Assembly (NCBI RefSeq): GCF_004801375.1
Contig: NZ_SSNZ01000004.1
Span: 62,001-126,000, forward strand
From: Flavobacterium supellecticarium
GTDB lineage: Bacteria; Bacteroidota; Bacteroidia; Flavobacteriales; Flavobacteriaceae
Direction of reading: 5' to 3'
Length of the DNA: 64,000 bases
The position numbers and the translations under genes are program-made. How positions within the stretch are numbered: the stretch's first letter is position 1; the number at the start of each line of letters is the position of its first letter. Positions 52,316-62,541 of this stretch are shown piece by piece. The notes under the pieces were generated by a model. That model was not told the origin of the DNA. It saw only the letters and a program-made list of their open reading frames with translations, and searched no databases.

Positions 52316-54172
52316 GTGAATTACCTATCAGTAGAAAATATTTCCAAGTCGTTTGGAGAACGTGTTTTATTTGAAAACCTTTCCTTTGGAATCAACAAAG
52401 ACCAGAAAATTGCTTTTGTGGCCAAAAACGGAACCGGAAAGACTTCAATCTTAAAAATCATTACCGGTGAAGACACGCCCGACAGCGGTCAGATCGTAAT
52501 GCGGAAAGAAATCAAGATGGCTTTCTTATCACAGGAACCGAGTTTACAACAGGAACTAACGATTGAAGAAAGCATTTTCGCTTCTGACAATGAGATACTA
52601 AAGGTAATTGAACAATACGAAAAGGCACTTGAAAACCCGGAAGATGAGGAATCCTACCAGAAAGCTTTTGAAAAAATGGAGCTGCACAATGCCTGGGATT
52701 TTGAAACCCAGTATAAGCAAATCCTGTTTAAGCTAAAACTGGAAGACCTAAAACTTAAAGTCAAAAACCTTTCCGGAGGGCAAAAAAAACGTTTGGCACT
52801 TGCCATTATTCTGATCAACAAACCCGATTTATTGATTCTGGATGAGCCAACCAACCATTTGGATCTGGAAATGATCGAATGGCTTGAAAATTATTTTGCC
52901 AAAGAAAACATAACCCTGTTTATGGTCACACACGACCGTTTCTTTTTGGAACGCGTTTGTAACGAAATCATCGAACTGGACAACGGAAAATTATACCAAT
53001 ACAAAGGTAACTACTCCTATTATCTGGCGAAAAAAGAGGAACGAATTGCCTCCGAAAATGCCAGCATTGACAAAGCACAAAATCTTTTTGTAAAAGAACT
53101 CGACTGGATGCGTCGTCAACCCAAAGCCCGTACCACCAAATCCAAATCGAGAATCGACGACTTCTATTTGATCAAAGAAAAAGCCCAAAGCCGCCGTAAG
53201 GAAAACCAGGTCGAACTGGAAATCAATATGGAACGTATGGGAAGCAAGATTATCGAACTCCATAAAGTTTCCAAAAAATTCAACGACCGTGTGATTCTGG
53301 ATGGTTTTGACTATACGTTTAACCGCGGAGAGCGCATCGGAATTATTGGGAAAAACGGAACCGGTAAATCGACTTTTTTAAACATACTAACCCAAACCAT
53401 TCAACCGGACAACGGAAAAGTGGTTATTGGCGAAACGATAAAAGTGGGCTATTACACCCAAAGCGGTATCAATCCGAAACCGGAACAAAAGGTTATCGAC
53501 ATCATTAAAGAATACGGCGAATACATTCCACTAACCAAAGGGCGTACTATTTCGGCCGGACAATTACTGGAACGTTTCCTGTTTGACCGTAAAAAACAAC
53601 ACGATTACGTTGAAAAACTAAGTGGTGGCGAACTAAAACGTTTGTATTTATGTACCGTTTTAATTCAGAATCCAAACTTCCTGATTCTGGATGAACCTAC
53701 AAACGATTTGGATATCGTAACACTAAACGTACTCGAAAACTTCCTGTTGGATTATCCGGGCTGTTTACTGGTGGTTTCGCACGACCGTTACTTTATGGAC
53801 AAAATCGTGGATCACTTGTTTGTATTCCGCGGTCAGGGTGTGATCGAAGATTTCCCCGGAAACTATTCTGATTTCCGATCGTACGAAGATAGTGCCGAAC
53901 CGGAAAAGGAAGAAGTCAAAGAAAAAGTCAACTGGAAACAAAACCAGGTAAAACAAGGATTATCCTTTAATGAGCAGAAAGAATTTCAGAAAGTAGAACG
54001 CGAAATCAAAGATCTGGAATACAAAAAAGCGGAAATCGAAAAACTTTTTTCTGACGGCAAAGTAGCCGACAATGACATTTCGGCAAAAGCCACCGAATTA
54101 CAGCAAATCATCACGCAACTGGAGGAAAAAGAAGAACGCTGGTTTGAATTGAGCGCTAAAATGGAATCTTAA
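52316..54172 (+). CDS. uup: ABC-F family ATPase, Uup-like
   Basis: 618 residues from the GTG at 52316 (VNYLSVENISKSFG). The longer frame from TTG 52298 starts within the promoter. Two ABC domains: Walker A AKNGTGKTS and GKNGTGKST, signatures LSGGQKKRLALA and LSGGELKRLYL, Walker B LLILDEPTNHLD and FLILDEPTNDLD. The linker ARTTKSKSRIDDFY sits between them, and a C-terminal coiled-coil domain (about 540-618) is typical of Uup. ABC-F proteins act on ribosomes; Uup also affects DNA and ribosome handling. Intact gene. Confidence 0.92.
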   Translation: MNYLSVENISKSFGERVLFENLSFGINKDQKIAFVAKNGTGKTSILKIITGEDTPDSGQIVMRKEIKMAFLSQEPSLQQELTIEESIFASDNEILKVIEQYEKALENPEDEESYQKAFEKMELHNAWDFETQYKQILFKLKLEDLKLKVKNLSGGQKKRLALAIILINKPDLLILDEPTNHLDLEMIEWLENYFAKENITLFMVTHDRFFLERVCNEIIELDNGKLYQYKGNYSYYLAKKEERIASENASIDKAQNLFVKELDWMRRQPKARTTKSKSRIDDFYLIKEKAQSRRKENQVELEINMERMGSKIIELHKVSKKFNDRVILDGFDYTFNRGERIGIIGKNGTGKSTFLNILTQTIQPDNGKVVIGETIKVGYYTQSGINPKPEQKVIDIIKEYGEYIPLTKGRTISAGQLLERFLFDRKKQHDYVEKLSGGELKRLYLCTVLIQNPNFLILDEPTNDLDIVTLNVLENFLLDYPGCLLVVSHDRYFMDKIVDHLFVFRGQGVIEDFPGNYSDFRSYEDSAEPEKEEVKEKVNWKQNQVKQGLSFNEQKEFQKVEREIKDLEYKKAEIEKLFSDGKVADNDISAKATELQQIITQLEEKEERWFELSAKMES

Positions 54173-54182
54173 ACCGCAATCC

Positions 54183-54965
54183 ATGATCACATATCCAATT
54201 AAAGCCTATCTAAAATTCTTATGGCATTCCAAAAACCAGCATGGTGTCCATTCGCCTTTTGTGTTTCGTCTGGTTACCAAATGTTTTTACGATAAAAAAA
54301 GCAAACCGGAATATGCCACATTAGGGAATTACAGAAAAGCGCTTTTACAAAATACTTCCACGATTTCGGTAACCGATTTCGGAGCCGGATCCCGGGTTTT
54401 TAAATCCAACAACCGATCCGTTGCCCATATTGCGAAAAATGCCGGGATTTCAAAAAAAAGAGCCCGTTTGTTGTTCCGGTTAGTCCGTTATTTCCAACCG
54501 GAAAACATTTTAGAGATCGGCACTTCGCTCGGATTGGCCACTGCTTCGCTGGCTTCAGGAAACTCCAAAGCCAACATTACCACTATAGAAGGTTGTCCCG
54601 AAACGGCTCGTATCGCCCGCGAAAACATGACTACATTCGGGTATAACAACATCGATTCTGTTGTTTCCGAATTTCAGGCGTATCTGAATACCAGCACCAA
54701 TCAGAATACAACCTACGATCTGATTTATTTTGACGGCAACCATCAAAAAGAAGCCACGCTACGGTATTTCGACACCTTACTTCCCACAATAACCAATGAC
54801 ACGCTTTGGATCTTCGACGACATCCATTGGTCGGCCGATATGGAAGAAGCCTGGCAAAAAATCAAAGAACATCCGCAGGTAACCGTTACAATCGACACCT
54901 TTCAATGGGGATTAGTTTTTTTCCGACGCGAACAGGAAAAAGAACATTTCATCATACGCGTTTGA
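54183..54965 (+). CDS. Class I SAM-dependent methyltransferase
   Basis: 260 residues. SAM motif I is ENILEIGTSLGLATASLA (about 107), then the acid-loop TIEGCPETARIAREN and YDLIYFDGNHQKEATLRYF. It resembles the O-methyltransferase type in motif order. Start 10 bases after the ABC-F stop, so probably cotranscribed. Substrate unknown. Confidence 0.85.
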   Translation: MITYPIKAYLKFLWHSKNQHGVHSPFVFRLVTKCFYDKKSKPEYATLGNYRKALLQNTSTISVTDFGAGSRVFKSNNRSVAHIAKNAGISKKRARLLFRLVRYFQPENILEIGTSLGLATASLASGNSKANITTIEGCPETARIARENMTTFGYNNIDSVVSEFQAYLNTSTNQNTTYDLIYFDGNHQKEATLRYFDTLLPTITNDTLWIFDDIHWSADMEEAWQKIKEHPQVTVTIDTFQWGLVFFRREQEKEHFIIRV

Positions 54966-55066
54966 TCATTTCCTGTAACATTTCTAAAGTTTAGTGCACT
55001 TATAGGGTATTAAAAAAACCTTTTTAGTATTTTTAAAAACGAAAATCAACCATCGATATAAAGGCA

Positions 55067-55756
55067 ATGGCTAAACCAATCATAGAAATAAAAGAAATTA
55101 CGAGAGATTTCCCTTTGGGTAACGAAACCGTATATGTATTAAAAGGAATCGATTTAACGATCAACAAAGGGGAATATGTAGCCTTAATGGGGCCTTCCGG
55201 TTCCGGAAAATCTACCCTGATGAATATTTTAGGATGTTTAGACACCCCTACTGCCGGCGAATATATCCTAAACGGAAAAGACGTTAGCAAAATGGACGAC
55301 GATGAACTGGCCGGAATCCGAAATAAAGAAATCGGATTCGTTTTCCAGACGTTTAACCTGTTACCGCGTACCACCGCATTAGACAATGTTGCCCTTCCAA
55401 TGGTCTATGCCGGTTATTCCAAAAGTGAACGTATCGAACGGGCCACCGAAGTACTCAACCAGGTAGGTCTGGGCGATCGTATGGATCACAAACCAAACCA
55501 ATTATCGGGTGGACAACGCCAGCGTGTAGCCGTAGCCCGCGCTCTGGTTAACCGTCCTTCAATTATTCTTGCCGATGAACCAACCGGTAACCTCGACAGT
55601 AAGACTTCCATAGAAATCATGAATCTTTTTAACGAGATCCATGCCAATGGAAATACCGTTATTCTGGTAACACACGAAGAAGATATCGCCGAACACGCAC
55701 ACCGCATCATCCGTTTGCGCGATGGTGTTATCGAAAGCGACAATAAAAACAAATAA
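55067..55756 (+). CDS. ABC transporter ATP-binding protein, LolD/MacB type
   Basis: 229 residues. Walker [10 protein letters not shown] (about 42), signature [15 protein letters not shown], Walker [17 protein letters not shown]-loop VTHEE. The sequence [21 protein letters not shown] is typical of the MacB/LolD group, which moves lipoproteins or drives envelope efflux. The partner permease is not in the window. Confidence 0.9.
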   Translation: MAKPIIEIKEITRDFPLGNETVYVLKGIDLTINKGEYVALMGPSGSGKSTLMNILGCLDTPTAGEYILNGKDVSKMDDDELAGIRNKEIGFVFQTFNLLPRTTALDNVALPMVYAGYSKSERIERATEVLNQVGLGDRMDHKPNQLSGGQRQRVAVARALVNRPSIILADEPTGNLDSKTSIEIMNLFNEIHANGNTVILVTHEEDIAEHAHRIIRLRDGVIESDNKNK

Positions 55757-55799
55757 CCCCAACCCTGTTTCACAACCGTGAGCAAATAATTGCAGTATT

Positions 55800-56372
55800 A
55801 TGAAAGTATATACCAAAACCGGCGACAAAGGAACCACTGCCCTTTTTGGCGGAACCCGCGTCCCGAAACACCATATCCGTATTGAAAGCTACGGAACCGT
55901 AGACGAATTAAATTCTCATATCGGACTAATCCGCGATCAGGAAATGAATACACTCTATAAAAATGTATTAATTGAAGTACAGGATCGGCTGTTTACATTG
56001 GGTGCTATCCTGGCCACGCCGCCGGAAAAAGAAGTTTTAAAAAACGGCCAGCAGCGACTAAACATCAATCGCATTTCGCCGGAAGACATTGCCTATCTCG
56101 AAAATGAGATCGACCAGATGGATACAAGCTTACCGCCAATGACACATTTCGTATTGCCCGGAGGCCACACCACCGTGTCATATTGTCATATTGCACGCTG
56201 TGTTTGTCGTCGTGCCGAGCGTTTAGCGACACATTTACATGAACTGGAACCTGTCGACCCATTGGTTTTAACCTATTTGAACCGACTTTCTGACTACCTT
56301 TTTGTCTTGGCACGAAAGTTGTCATTTGACCTGCAAGCCGATGAAGTAAAGTGGATTCCACGGAAATCGTAA
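55800..56372 (+). CDS. Cob(I)alamin adenosyltransferase, PduO type
   Basis: 190 residues. MKVYTKTGDKGTTALFGGTRVPKHH (ATP-binding N-terminus), YGTVDELNSHIGLIRD and the C-terminal CHIARCVCRRAERLATHL with the conserved Arg/Glu. It makes adenosylcobalamin from cob(I)alamin and ATP. It complements the B12 uptake locus at 1-6883, suggesting the cell uses imported corrinoids. Confidence 0.95.
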   Translation: MKVYTKTGDKGTTALFGGTRVPKHHIRIESYGTVDELNSHIGLIRDQEMNTLYKNVLIEVQDRLFTLGAILATPPEKEVLKNGQQRLNINRISPEDIAYLENEIDQMDTSLPPMTHFVLPGGHTTVSYCHIARCVCRRAERLATHLHELEPVDPLVLTYLNRLSDYLFVLARKLSFDLQADEVKWIPRKS

Positions 56373-56487
56373 ATCGGTCGTTTGGAATTGCACCAGCGAA
56401 TAGCTCCGGAAATCCGGCAAAAACAGCTTATTTGACCGGATTTCAGACACACGTTCTTAACTTTTTTTAAAATAAACAAAATTTTAC

Positions 56488-56517
56488 TTGACTATTTCAG
56501 TAGAAAATTTATTTTTG
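56488..56517 (+). promoter_or_regulatory. Promoter of the DUF2795 gene
   Basis: TTG (56488-56490), 19-base spacer, TATTTTTG (56510-56517), an excellent match to the Bacteroidota consensus, 26 bases before the start codon. Confidence 0.72.
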
Positions 56518-56542
56518 CATAAAACTATAAATCGATAACAAG

Positions 56543-56764
56543 ATGTATTGGACATTAGAATTAGCATCCTATTTGAGCGATGCGCCGTGGCCAGCCACAA
56601 AAGACGAACTTATCGACTACGCTATTAGAACTGGTGCGCCATTGGAAGTGGTTGAAAACCTGCAATCGATAGAAGACGAAGGAGAGATTTATGAATCCAT
56701 GGAAGAGATTTGGCCCGATTATCCAACCGACGAAGATTATCTTTGGAACGAGGATGAATACTAA
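56543..56764 (+). CDS. DUF2795 family small acidic protein
   Basis: 73 residues, strongly acidic. MYWTLELASYLSDAPWPATKDELIDYAIRTGAPLEVVENLQSI is the DUF2795 core, followed by an acidic tail (DEGEIYESMEEIWPDYPTDEDYLWNEDEY). Function unknown; it is conserved in Bacteroidota upstream of secA, as here. Confidence 0.9.
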   Translation: MYWTLELASYLSDAPWPATKDELIDYAIRTGAPLEVVENLQSIEDEGEIYESMEEIWPDYPTDEDYLWNEDEY

Positions 56765-56780
56765 AAAATAAAAAGCAATG

Positions 56781-56809
56781 AAAAGTCTCCTTATGAGGCT
56801 TTTTTTTTG
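56781..56809 (+). terminator. Terminator of the DUF2795 gene
   Basis: AAAGTCTC pairs with GAGGCTTT (one G-T pair) followed by about nine T. Confidence 0.75.
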
Positions 56810-56811
56810 CT

Positions 56812-56819
56812 TAAATTTG
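56812..56819 (+). promoter_or_regulatory. -7 promoter element of secA
   Basis: TAAATTTG just after the DUF2795 terminator, 28 bases before the secA ATG. Confidence 0.5.
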
Positions 56820-56846
56820 CACACTTTTATTAGAAAACTAAAAATT

Positions 56847-59800
56847 ATGAGTTTCATAAACAGCATATTAAAAGCTTTTGTAGGAGACAAGTCTCAAAAA
56901 GACGTAAAAGCAATCCAACCCCTTATCAATAAAATCAAGTCATTTGAAGGGCCACTAGCGGCATTATCAAATGATGAGTTACGGGAGAAAACAGTCTATT
57001 TTAAAGACATCATCAAAAAAGCCCGCGCTGAAAAAGACGCGAAAATTGAGGCTTTAAAACAGGAAGTTGAACAAACGGAAGATATTGATAAAAGAGAAGA
57101 TCTATACGCTTCGATTGATGCTATAGAAAAAGAAGCTTACGACCTTACTGAGAAAGCCTTATTGGACATTCTACCGGAAGCCTTTGCTGTTGTAAAAGAA
57201 ACCGCACGTCGTTTTAAAGAAAACACACATATCACGGTAACCGCTACTCCAAAAGACCGCGAGTTATCGGCTACCAAACCGTATATCGTAATTGAAGGCG
57301 ATAATTCCGTTTGGGCCAATTCCTGGAATGCTGCCGGAAAAGAAATTACCTGGGATATGATCCACTACGACGTACAGTTGATTGGTGGTGTGGTATTACA
57401 CCAGGGGAAAATTGCCGAAATGCAAACGGGTGAAGGTAAAACATTAGTAGCAACCTTACCAATTTACCTGAATGCCTTAACCGGAAACGGTGTACATCTG
57501 GTAACGGTGAACGACTACCTTGCCAAACGTGATAGCTCGTGGAAAGCACCTTTATTCGAATTCCACGGATTAACGGTTGACTGTATCGACAATCACCAGC
57601 CCAATACAGAAGGACGTAGAAAAGCATACGAAGCCGACATTACTTACGGTACGAATAACGAATTTGGTTTTGACTACCTAAGAGATAACATGGCACATTC
57701 GCCGGCAGAACTGGTACAACGCAAACACAATTATGCGATTGTCGATGAGGTGGATTCCGTTTTAGTGGATGACGCCCGTACGCCGTTGATCATTTCCGGT
57801 CCGGTTCCACAAGGTGACCGTCACGAATTCAACGAATTAAAACCGAAAGTAGAAAATCTATACAATCTTCAGCGTCAATTGGCAAACGGATTCCTGACCG
57901 AAGCGAAACGTTTGCTAAAAGAAGGAAACACCAAAGACGGAGGATTCCAGTTATTACGCGCACACCGTGCCTTACCTAAAAACAAAGCTTTAATTAAATT
58001 CCTGAGTGAAGAAGGTGTAAAACAAATTCTTCAGAAAACGGAAAACCACTATATGGCCGACAACAACCGTGAGATGCCAAAAGTGGACGAAGCTTTGTAC
58101 TTTGTAATCGAAGAAAAAAACAACCAGGTAGAATTGACCGATAACGGTATCAAATTCCTATCCAAAGATACGGATGATACGTTTTTTATCTTACCGGATA
58201 TCGGAACCGAAATCGCCGCAATCGAAAAACAACATCTTTCAAAAGAAGAAGAAGCTGAAGCCAAAGAAAGATTATTCCAGGACTTCGGAGTAAAAAGCGA
58301 GCGTATTCACACGTTAACACAGCTTTTAAAAGCCTATACGTTATTCGAAAAAGATACGGAGTACGTTATCATGGATAACAAAATCCTTATCGTCGACGAG
58401 CAAACTGGTCGTATCATGGACGGACGTCGTTATTCCGATGGTTTACACCAGGCGATCGAAGCCAAAGAAAACGTAAAAATTGAAGCAGCTACACAAACCT
58501 TTGCTACAATTACGTTACAGAACTACTTCAGAATGTACAGCAAATTATCGGGTATGACCGGTACTGCGGTTACTGAAGCTGGTGAGTTCTGGGAAATTTA
58601 CAAATTGGACGTAGTGGAAATTCCAACCAACAGAGGAATTGCCCGAAAAGATAAAGAAGATTTAATCTACAGAACGGTACGTGAAAAATTCAACGCCGTG
58701 ATCGAAGATGTTGTTCAGTTATCCGAAGCCGGAAGACCGGTATTAATCGGTACAACATCGGTAGAAATCTCCGAGTTATTAAGCCGAATGTTAAAAATGC
58801 GTGGTGTAAATCACAACGTATTGAACGCGAAATTACACAAACAGGAAGCACAAATCGTTGCCGAAGCCGGTAAACCGGGCGTGGTAACCATCGCAACCAA
58901 CATGGCCGGTCGTGGAACCGACATTAAATTAACAGACGAAGTAAAAGCAGCCGGAGGTTTAGCGATCATCGGTACCGAGCGTCACGATTCCCGTCGTGTT
59001 GACCGTCAGTTACGAGGTCGTGCCGGACGTCAGGGAGATCCGGGAAGTTCCCAGTTCTATGTATCATTGGAAGACAACCTGATGCGTTTGTTCGGATCGG
59101 AACGAGTAGCCAAAATTATGGACCGTATGGGGCTAAAAGAAGGCGAAGTGATCCAACACTCAATGATGACCAAATCGATCGAAAGAGCACAGAAAAAAGT
59201 AGAAGAAAACAACTTCGGTGTTCGTAAACGTTTGTTGGAATATGACGACGTAATGAACGCACAACGTGAGGTAGTTTACAAACGTAGAAAACACGCGCTA
59301 CACGGAGAACGTCTAAAAGTGGATTTAGCCAATATGATGTACGACGTTTGCGAATTGGTAGTAGAACACAACAAACCATCCGGAGATTTTAAAAACTTCG
59401 AATTCGAATTGATTCGTTATTTCGCTATCAGTGGTGCGGTTTCAGAAAGTGATTTCACTCGTTTATCCGATCGTGAATTAGTTGGAAAATTATACAAAGC
59501 TGTATTACAACACTACACGGAAAAATCCGAAAGAAGTGCCAAAGAAGCTTTCCCGGTAATTAAAAACGTATTCGAAAACAACAACGGACAATTCGAGCGT
59601 ATCGTGGTTCCGTTTACAGACGGTATCAAATCGTTAAATGTTTTCACCGACTTACAAAAAGCCTACGAAACAGAAGGAAAATCTTTACTGGCTGATTTCG
59701 AAAAGAACATTACGCTGGCAATCGTAGACGAAGCCTGGAAAAAACATTTACGTAAAATGGACGAATTAAAACAATCCGTTCAGTTAGCCGTACACGAACA

Positions 59801-60212
59801 AAAAGATCCGTTGCTTATCTATAAATTCGAAGCATTCAACCTGTTTAAAAACATGTTGGACAACGTAAACAAAGAAGTGATTTCGTTCTTATTTAAAGGG
59901 GATCTTCCATCACAAAACCCGAACAACATTCACGAAGCAGAAGAAGTTCCGGTACAACAGGAAGAATACACCATTTCAAAAGAAGAGGTATTAAACTCGG
60001 AAGAAATTGCCGAGCGTAACCACCAGGCTGCGATGCAACAACAAGCACAACAGCAACCGGTAACGGAAACAATCGTACGCGATGCTCCGAAGATTAACCG
60101 TAACGACAACGTGACGATCAAACACGTAATGTCCGGTAAATCCGAAACCATGAAATTTAAAAAAGCCGAAGCATTATTAGCATCAGGCGAATGGGTTATC
60201 GTTAACGAATAA
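56847..60212 (+). CDS. secA: Protein translocase ATPase SecA
   Basis: 1121 residues from the ATG at 56847 (MSFINSILKAFVGDK); the ATG at 56778 would include the promoter and terminator. DEAD motifs: QTGEGKTLVATLP (Walker A), VDEVDSVLVDDARTPLIISG, TNMAGRGTDIKL. There is a large insertion compared with E. coli SecA (901 residues). The C-terminus (IKHVMSGKSETMKFKKAEAL) has no CxC zinc motif for SecB binding, as in other Bacteroidota. It drives export of the signal-peptide proteins listed here. Confidence 0.97.
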   Translation: MSFINSILKAFVGDKSQKDVKAIQPLINKIKSFEGPLAALSNDELREKTVYFKDIIKKARAEKDAKIEALKQEVEQTEDIDKREDLYASIDAIEKEAYDLTEKALLDILPEAFAVVKETARRFKENTHITVTATPKDRELSATKPYIVIEGDNSVWANSWNAAGKEITWDMIHYDVQLIGGVVLHQGKIAEMQTGEGKTLVATLPIYLNALTGNGVHLVTVNDYLAKRDSSWKAPLFEFHGLTVDCIDNHQPNTEGRRKAYEADITYGTNNEFGFDYLRDNMAHSPAELVQRKHNYAIVDEVDSVLVDDARTPLIISGPVPQGDRHEFNELKPKVENLYNLQRQLANGFLTEAKRLLKEGNTKDGGFQLLRAHRALPKNKALIKFLSEEGVKQILQKTENHYMADNNREMPKVDEALYFVIEEKNNQVELTDNGIKFLSKDTDDTFFILPDIGTEIAAIEKQHLSKEEEAEAKERLFQDFGVKSERIHTLTQLLKAYTLFEKDTEYVIMDNKILIVDEQTGRIMDGRRYSDGLHQAIEAKENVKIEAATQTFATITLQNYFRMYSKLSGMTGTAVTEAGEFWEIYKLDVVEIPTNRGIARKDKEDLIYRTVREKFNAVIEDVVQLSEAGRPVLIGTTSVEISELLSRMLKMRGVNHNVLNAKLHKQEAQIVAEAGKPGVVTIATNMAGRGTDIKLTDEVKAAGGLAIIGTERHDSRRVDRQLRGRAGRQGDPGSSQFYVSLEDNLMRLFGSERVAKIMDRMGLKEGEVIQHSMMTKSIERAQKKVEENNFGVRKRLLEYDDVMNAQREVVYKRRKHALHGERLKVDLANMMYDVCELVVEHNKPSGDFKNFEFELIRYFAISGAVSESDFTRLSDRELVGKLYKAVLQHYTEKSERSAKEAFPVIKNVFENNNGQFERIVVPFTDGIKSLNVFTDLQKAYETEGKSLLADFEKNITLAIVDEAWKKHLRKMDELKQSVQLAVHEQKDPLLIYKFEAFNLFKNMLDNVNKEVISFLFKGDLPSQNPNNIHEAEEVPVQQEEYTISKEEVLNSEEIAERNHQAAMQQQAQQQPVTETIVRDAPKINRNDNVTIKHVMSGKSETMKFKKAEALLASGEWVIVNE

Positions 60213-60231
60213 CATAATCCTCACAAATACT

Positions 60232-60262
60232 AAAAATCCCGCTGTAAAACAGCGGGATTTTT
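60232..60262 (+). terminator. Terminator of secA
   Basis: AAAAATCCCGCTGT, loop AAA, ACAGCGGGATTTTT: a perfect 14-bp stem. Confidence 0.92.
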
Positions 60263-60352
60263 ATTTTTATAATAGGCTTAACATCTTTTTTCTATTTTTT
60301 TCTTATCTTTTTTCCGATATAAAAATTATTTCTAATCCTTTAAATTATTAGT

Positions 60353-61597
60353 ATGGAGTTATACTATTCTTTTTCTATTTTACTCGTTTTAGCCTCATTT
60401 TTCGCCTATTTAAACCTTCGTTTTTTAAAACTTCCCTCGACTATTGGAGTAATGATCATCGCAATGATCACTTCGATTATTCTGGTTGTTTTCGGACACA
60501 TTTTTCCGGATACCCTAACCCGGTTTTCCAAACTCATCGCCGAATTTGACTTTACCGAAGTCCTGATGGGTGCCATGTTAAACTTCCTGCTTTTTGCCGG
60601 CGCGATCCATATTAACATGCTGGATCTGAAAGAACAACGCTGGCCCATCATCGTCTTTTCAACATTAAGCGTTATTTTATCCACTCTGATCGTCGGTGTA
60701 TTACTTTATAATATCTTACCCTTACTATCAATAGAAGTCCCGTTTATTTACTGTTTACTCTTCGGAGCACTTATCTCACCGACCGATCCTATTGCCGTAT
60801 TGGGAATCCTGAAAAATGCTAATGTACCCAAATCGCTTGAAACCAAAGTTGCCGGTGAATCGTTGTTTAACGATGGTGTAGCAGTAGTGGTTTTTGCCGT
60901 AATCCTGCAATTGGCGCAAGGTCGCAACATCGATTTATCCTTTAGCCATATTTCCTGGTTGATCATCAAAGAAGCGCTGGGCGGATTCCTGTTAGGAATG
61001 GTATTAGGTATTACCGCGTCGAAAGCGATGCGTAAAATCGATGATTATAAAGTGTCCGTTTTAATTACATTATCCGTTGTTATGGGTGGTTATCTGATCG
61101 CTCATGCGATGCATATTTCCGGTCCGTTAACCATGGTGGCTGCCGGTCTTATCATTGGAAACTATGGTAAAAAAACCGCCATGTCTCCCATTACCAAAGA
61201 TTATCTGAACAAATTCTGGGAACTGATCGATGAAATTATGAACGCCATTCTGTTCCTGTTTATCGGATTTGAATTGCTTTTGATTCCGGATATTTTGGGC
61301 TACTGGCAAATCGGTTTAATCTGTATACTGTTGGTATTATTCTCCCGTTTCCTTTCCATCTGGATTCCGACACTGGTGATTCCTTTTAAAGAAAAATTCA
61401 ACCGCGGAACGATTAAAATCCTCGTTTGGGGTGGTTTACGTGGTGGTGTTTCAATTGCTTTGGCCTTATCAATCGAAGAAGGGCCACACAAACAAATGCT
61501 TCTTGCGATTACCTATTTTGTGGTAGTATTTTCGATTGTCGTACAAGGTTTAAGCATCGGAAAACTGGCCAATAAGGTATTACCAAAAGAGGCATAA
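60353..61597 (+). CDS. Sodium/proton antiporter, CPA1 (NhaP-like) family
   Basis: 414 residues with about 12 membrane segments. [42 protein letters not shown] (about 140-180) has the CPA1 ion-binding TDP and FND acids. [16 protein letters not shown] (about 360) is also typical. There is no C-terminal regulatory domain. It exchanges Na+ or K+ for H+. Confidence 0.92.
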   Translation: MELYYSFSILLVLASFFAYLNLRFLKLPSTIGVMIIAMITSIILVVFGHIFPDTLTRFSKLIAEFDFTEVLMGAMLNFLLFAGAIHINMLDLKEQRWPIIVFSTLSVILSTLIVGVLLYNILPLLSIEVPFIYCLLFGALISPTDPIAVLGILKNANVPKSLETKVAGESLFNDGVAVVVFAVILQLAQGRNIDLSFSHISWLIIKEALGGFLLGMVLGITASKAMRKIDDYKVSVLITLSVVMGGYLIAHAMHISGPLTMVAAGLIIGNYGKKTAMSPITKDYLNKFWELIDEIMNAILFLFIGFELLLIPDILGYWQIGLICILLVLFSRFLSIWIPTLVIPFKEKFNRGTIKILVWGGLRGGVSIALALSIEEGPHKQMLLAITYFVVVFSIVVQGLSIGKLANKVLPKEA

Positions 61598-61611
61598 ATT
61601 TCCAATCTTTT

Positions 61612-61649
61612 CACACACCTGACAAACTTTTAAAACCTGTCTGATGTGT
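61612..61649. repeat. Degenerate CTGTCAGG-type palindrome
   Basis: ACACACCTGACAAACTT against AACCTGTCTGATGTGT: a decayed version of the perfect palindrome at 62459-62495. Confidence 0.55.
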
Positions 61650-61654
61650 AAACT

Positions 61655-61690
61655 AAAAAGGCTGCTTTGATGATCAAAGCAGCCTTTTTT
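61655..61690 (+). terminator. Terminator of the antiporter gene
   Basis: AAAAAGGCTGCTTTGAT followed by its complement ATCAAAGCAGCCTTTTT with a single spacer base, then T-run. Confidence 0.88.
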
Positions 61691-61789
61691 ATAAAGATAA
61701 GCCAAAACATCTAAACAAACAGACAAAAAAGAATCTAAAAATCACCGTATGATCTTATATGTTAAATTTATAACACAATTTTAAATCAT

Positions 61790-62437
61790 ATGAAACAATT
61801 TTTATTCTTATTTTCTCTTTTAACCGGCTATTTGTCAATAGCACAAGTAAATATATATATCAACTATGTGGATGGTAAAATCAATTATGAGCCTGTTGAA
61901 AAATCAATTCAAACCGACACGAGTATCAATTTACATTATAAAGGTTTTCCTTCGCTGGCAAAAAAAGCTCACTTTTGGTTTATAATTATGCCATCCAAAG
62001 AAACATATACTGATTCTGATTTTTCGGATAAGAAAAATAGCATCAAATCAACCAACTATATTTATAAAGGAGGTGTTTTTACACATACTATTAACCGAGA
62101 AGGTAATTATAAAATTCTATTGGTAAAAGGCTCAAAATCAGAACATCCTAAATGGTGGCCACTGGGTACTTTTACAGTGACAAAGCAATTATCCATAGAA
62201 GATGGCTTTGAAAATCAAAAAACAATAGATCTCTATCCGAATCCTTCCGATGGTGTGTTTACCATCACGCCAAACGATTCTATTTCCGAAATTCAAATAC
62301 TGGATCAATATGGTCGATCTATCTTAAAAACGCCCTCAGCCACATTCGATCTGACAAACTATCCCGGTGGTATTTATTATGTCGGCATCTATAATACGGA
62401 TGGCACACAGATTAAAAGAAAAATCATTAAAAAATAA
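61790..62437 (+). CDS. Secreted protein with T9SS type A sorting domain
   Basis: 215 residues. Signal peptide ends at SIAQV. The domain of about 120 residues shares GNYKILLVKGSKSEHPKW and layout with the 15864-16523 protein (GKYKAYLVNGKYP), then a linker (QKTIDLYPNPSDGVFTITPN) and sorting domain ending IKRKIIKK. Exported, then attached by T9SS; function unknown. It has AT-rich codon use like the other T9SS cargo of the window. Confidence 0.8.
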   Translation: MKQFLFLFSLLTGYLSIAQVNIYINYVDGKINYEPVEKSIQTDTSINLHYKGFPSLAKKAHFWFIIMPSKETYTDSDFSDKKNSIKSTNYIYKGGVFTHTINREGNYKILLVKGSKSEHPKWWPLGTFTVTKQLSIEDGFENQKTIDLYPNPSDGVFTITPNDSISEIQILDQYGRSILKTPSATFDLTNYPGGIYYVGIYNTDGTQIKRKIIKK

Positions 62438-62458
62438 AAAATTATAAAGTATCCGTTT

Positions 62459-62495
62459 TCACACCTGACAGGTTTTTGAAACCTGTCAGGTGTGA
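62459..62495. repeat. Perfect 17-bp inverted repeat (CTGACAGG family)
   Basis: TCACACCTGACAGGTTT, loop TTG, AAACCTGTCAGGTGTGA. Located between convergent genes. Related copies lie at 7761, 25210 and 61612, all in intergenic convergent positions. Confidence 0.75.
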
Positions 62496-62503
62496 TCGAT
62501 AAA

Positions 62504-62541
62504 AATAACAAAGCTGTCTTAAATAAGACAGCTTTGTTATT
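62504..62541. terminator. Bidirectional terminator
   Basis: AATAACAAAGCTGTCTTA, AA, TAAGACAGCTTTGTTATT: a perfect 18-bp inverted repeat. It overlaps the stop codon of the convergent oxidase gene by two bases. Confidence 0.82.
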
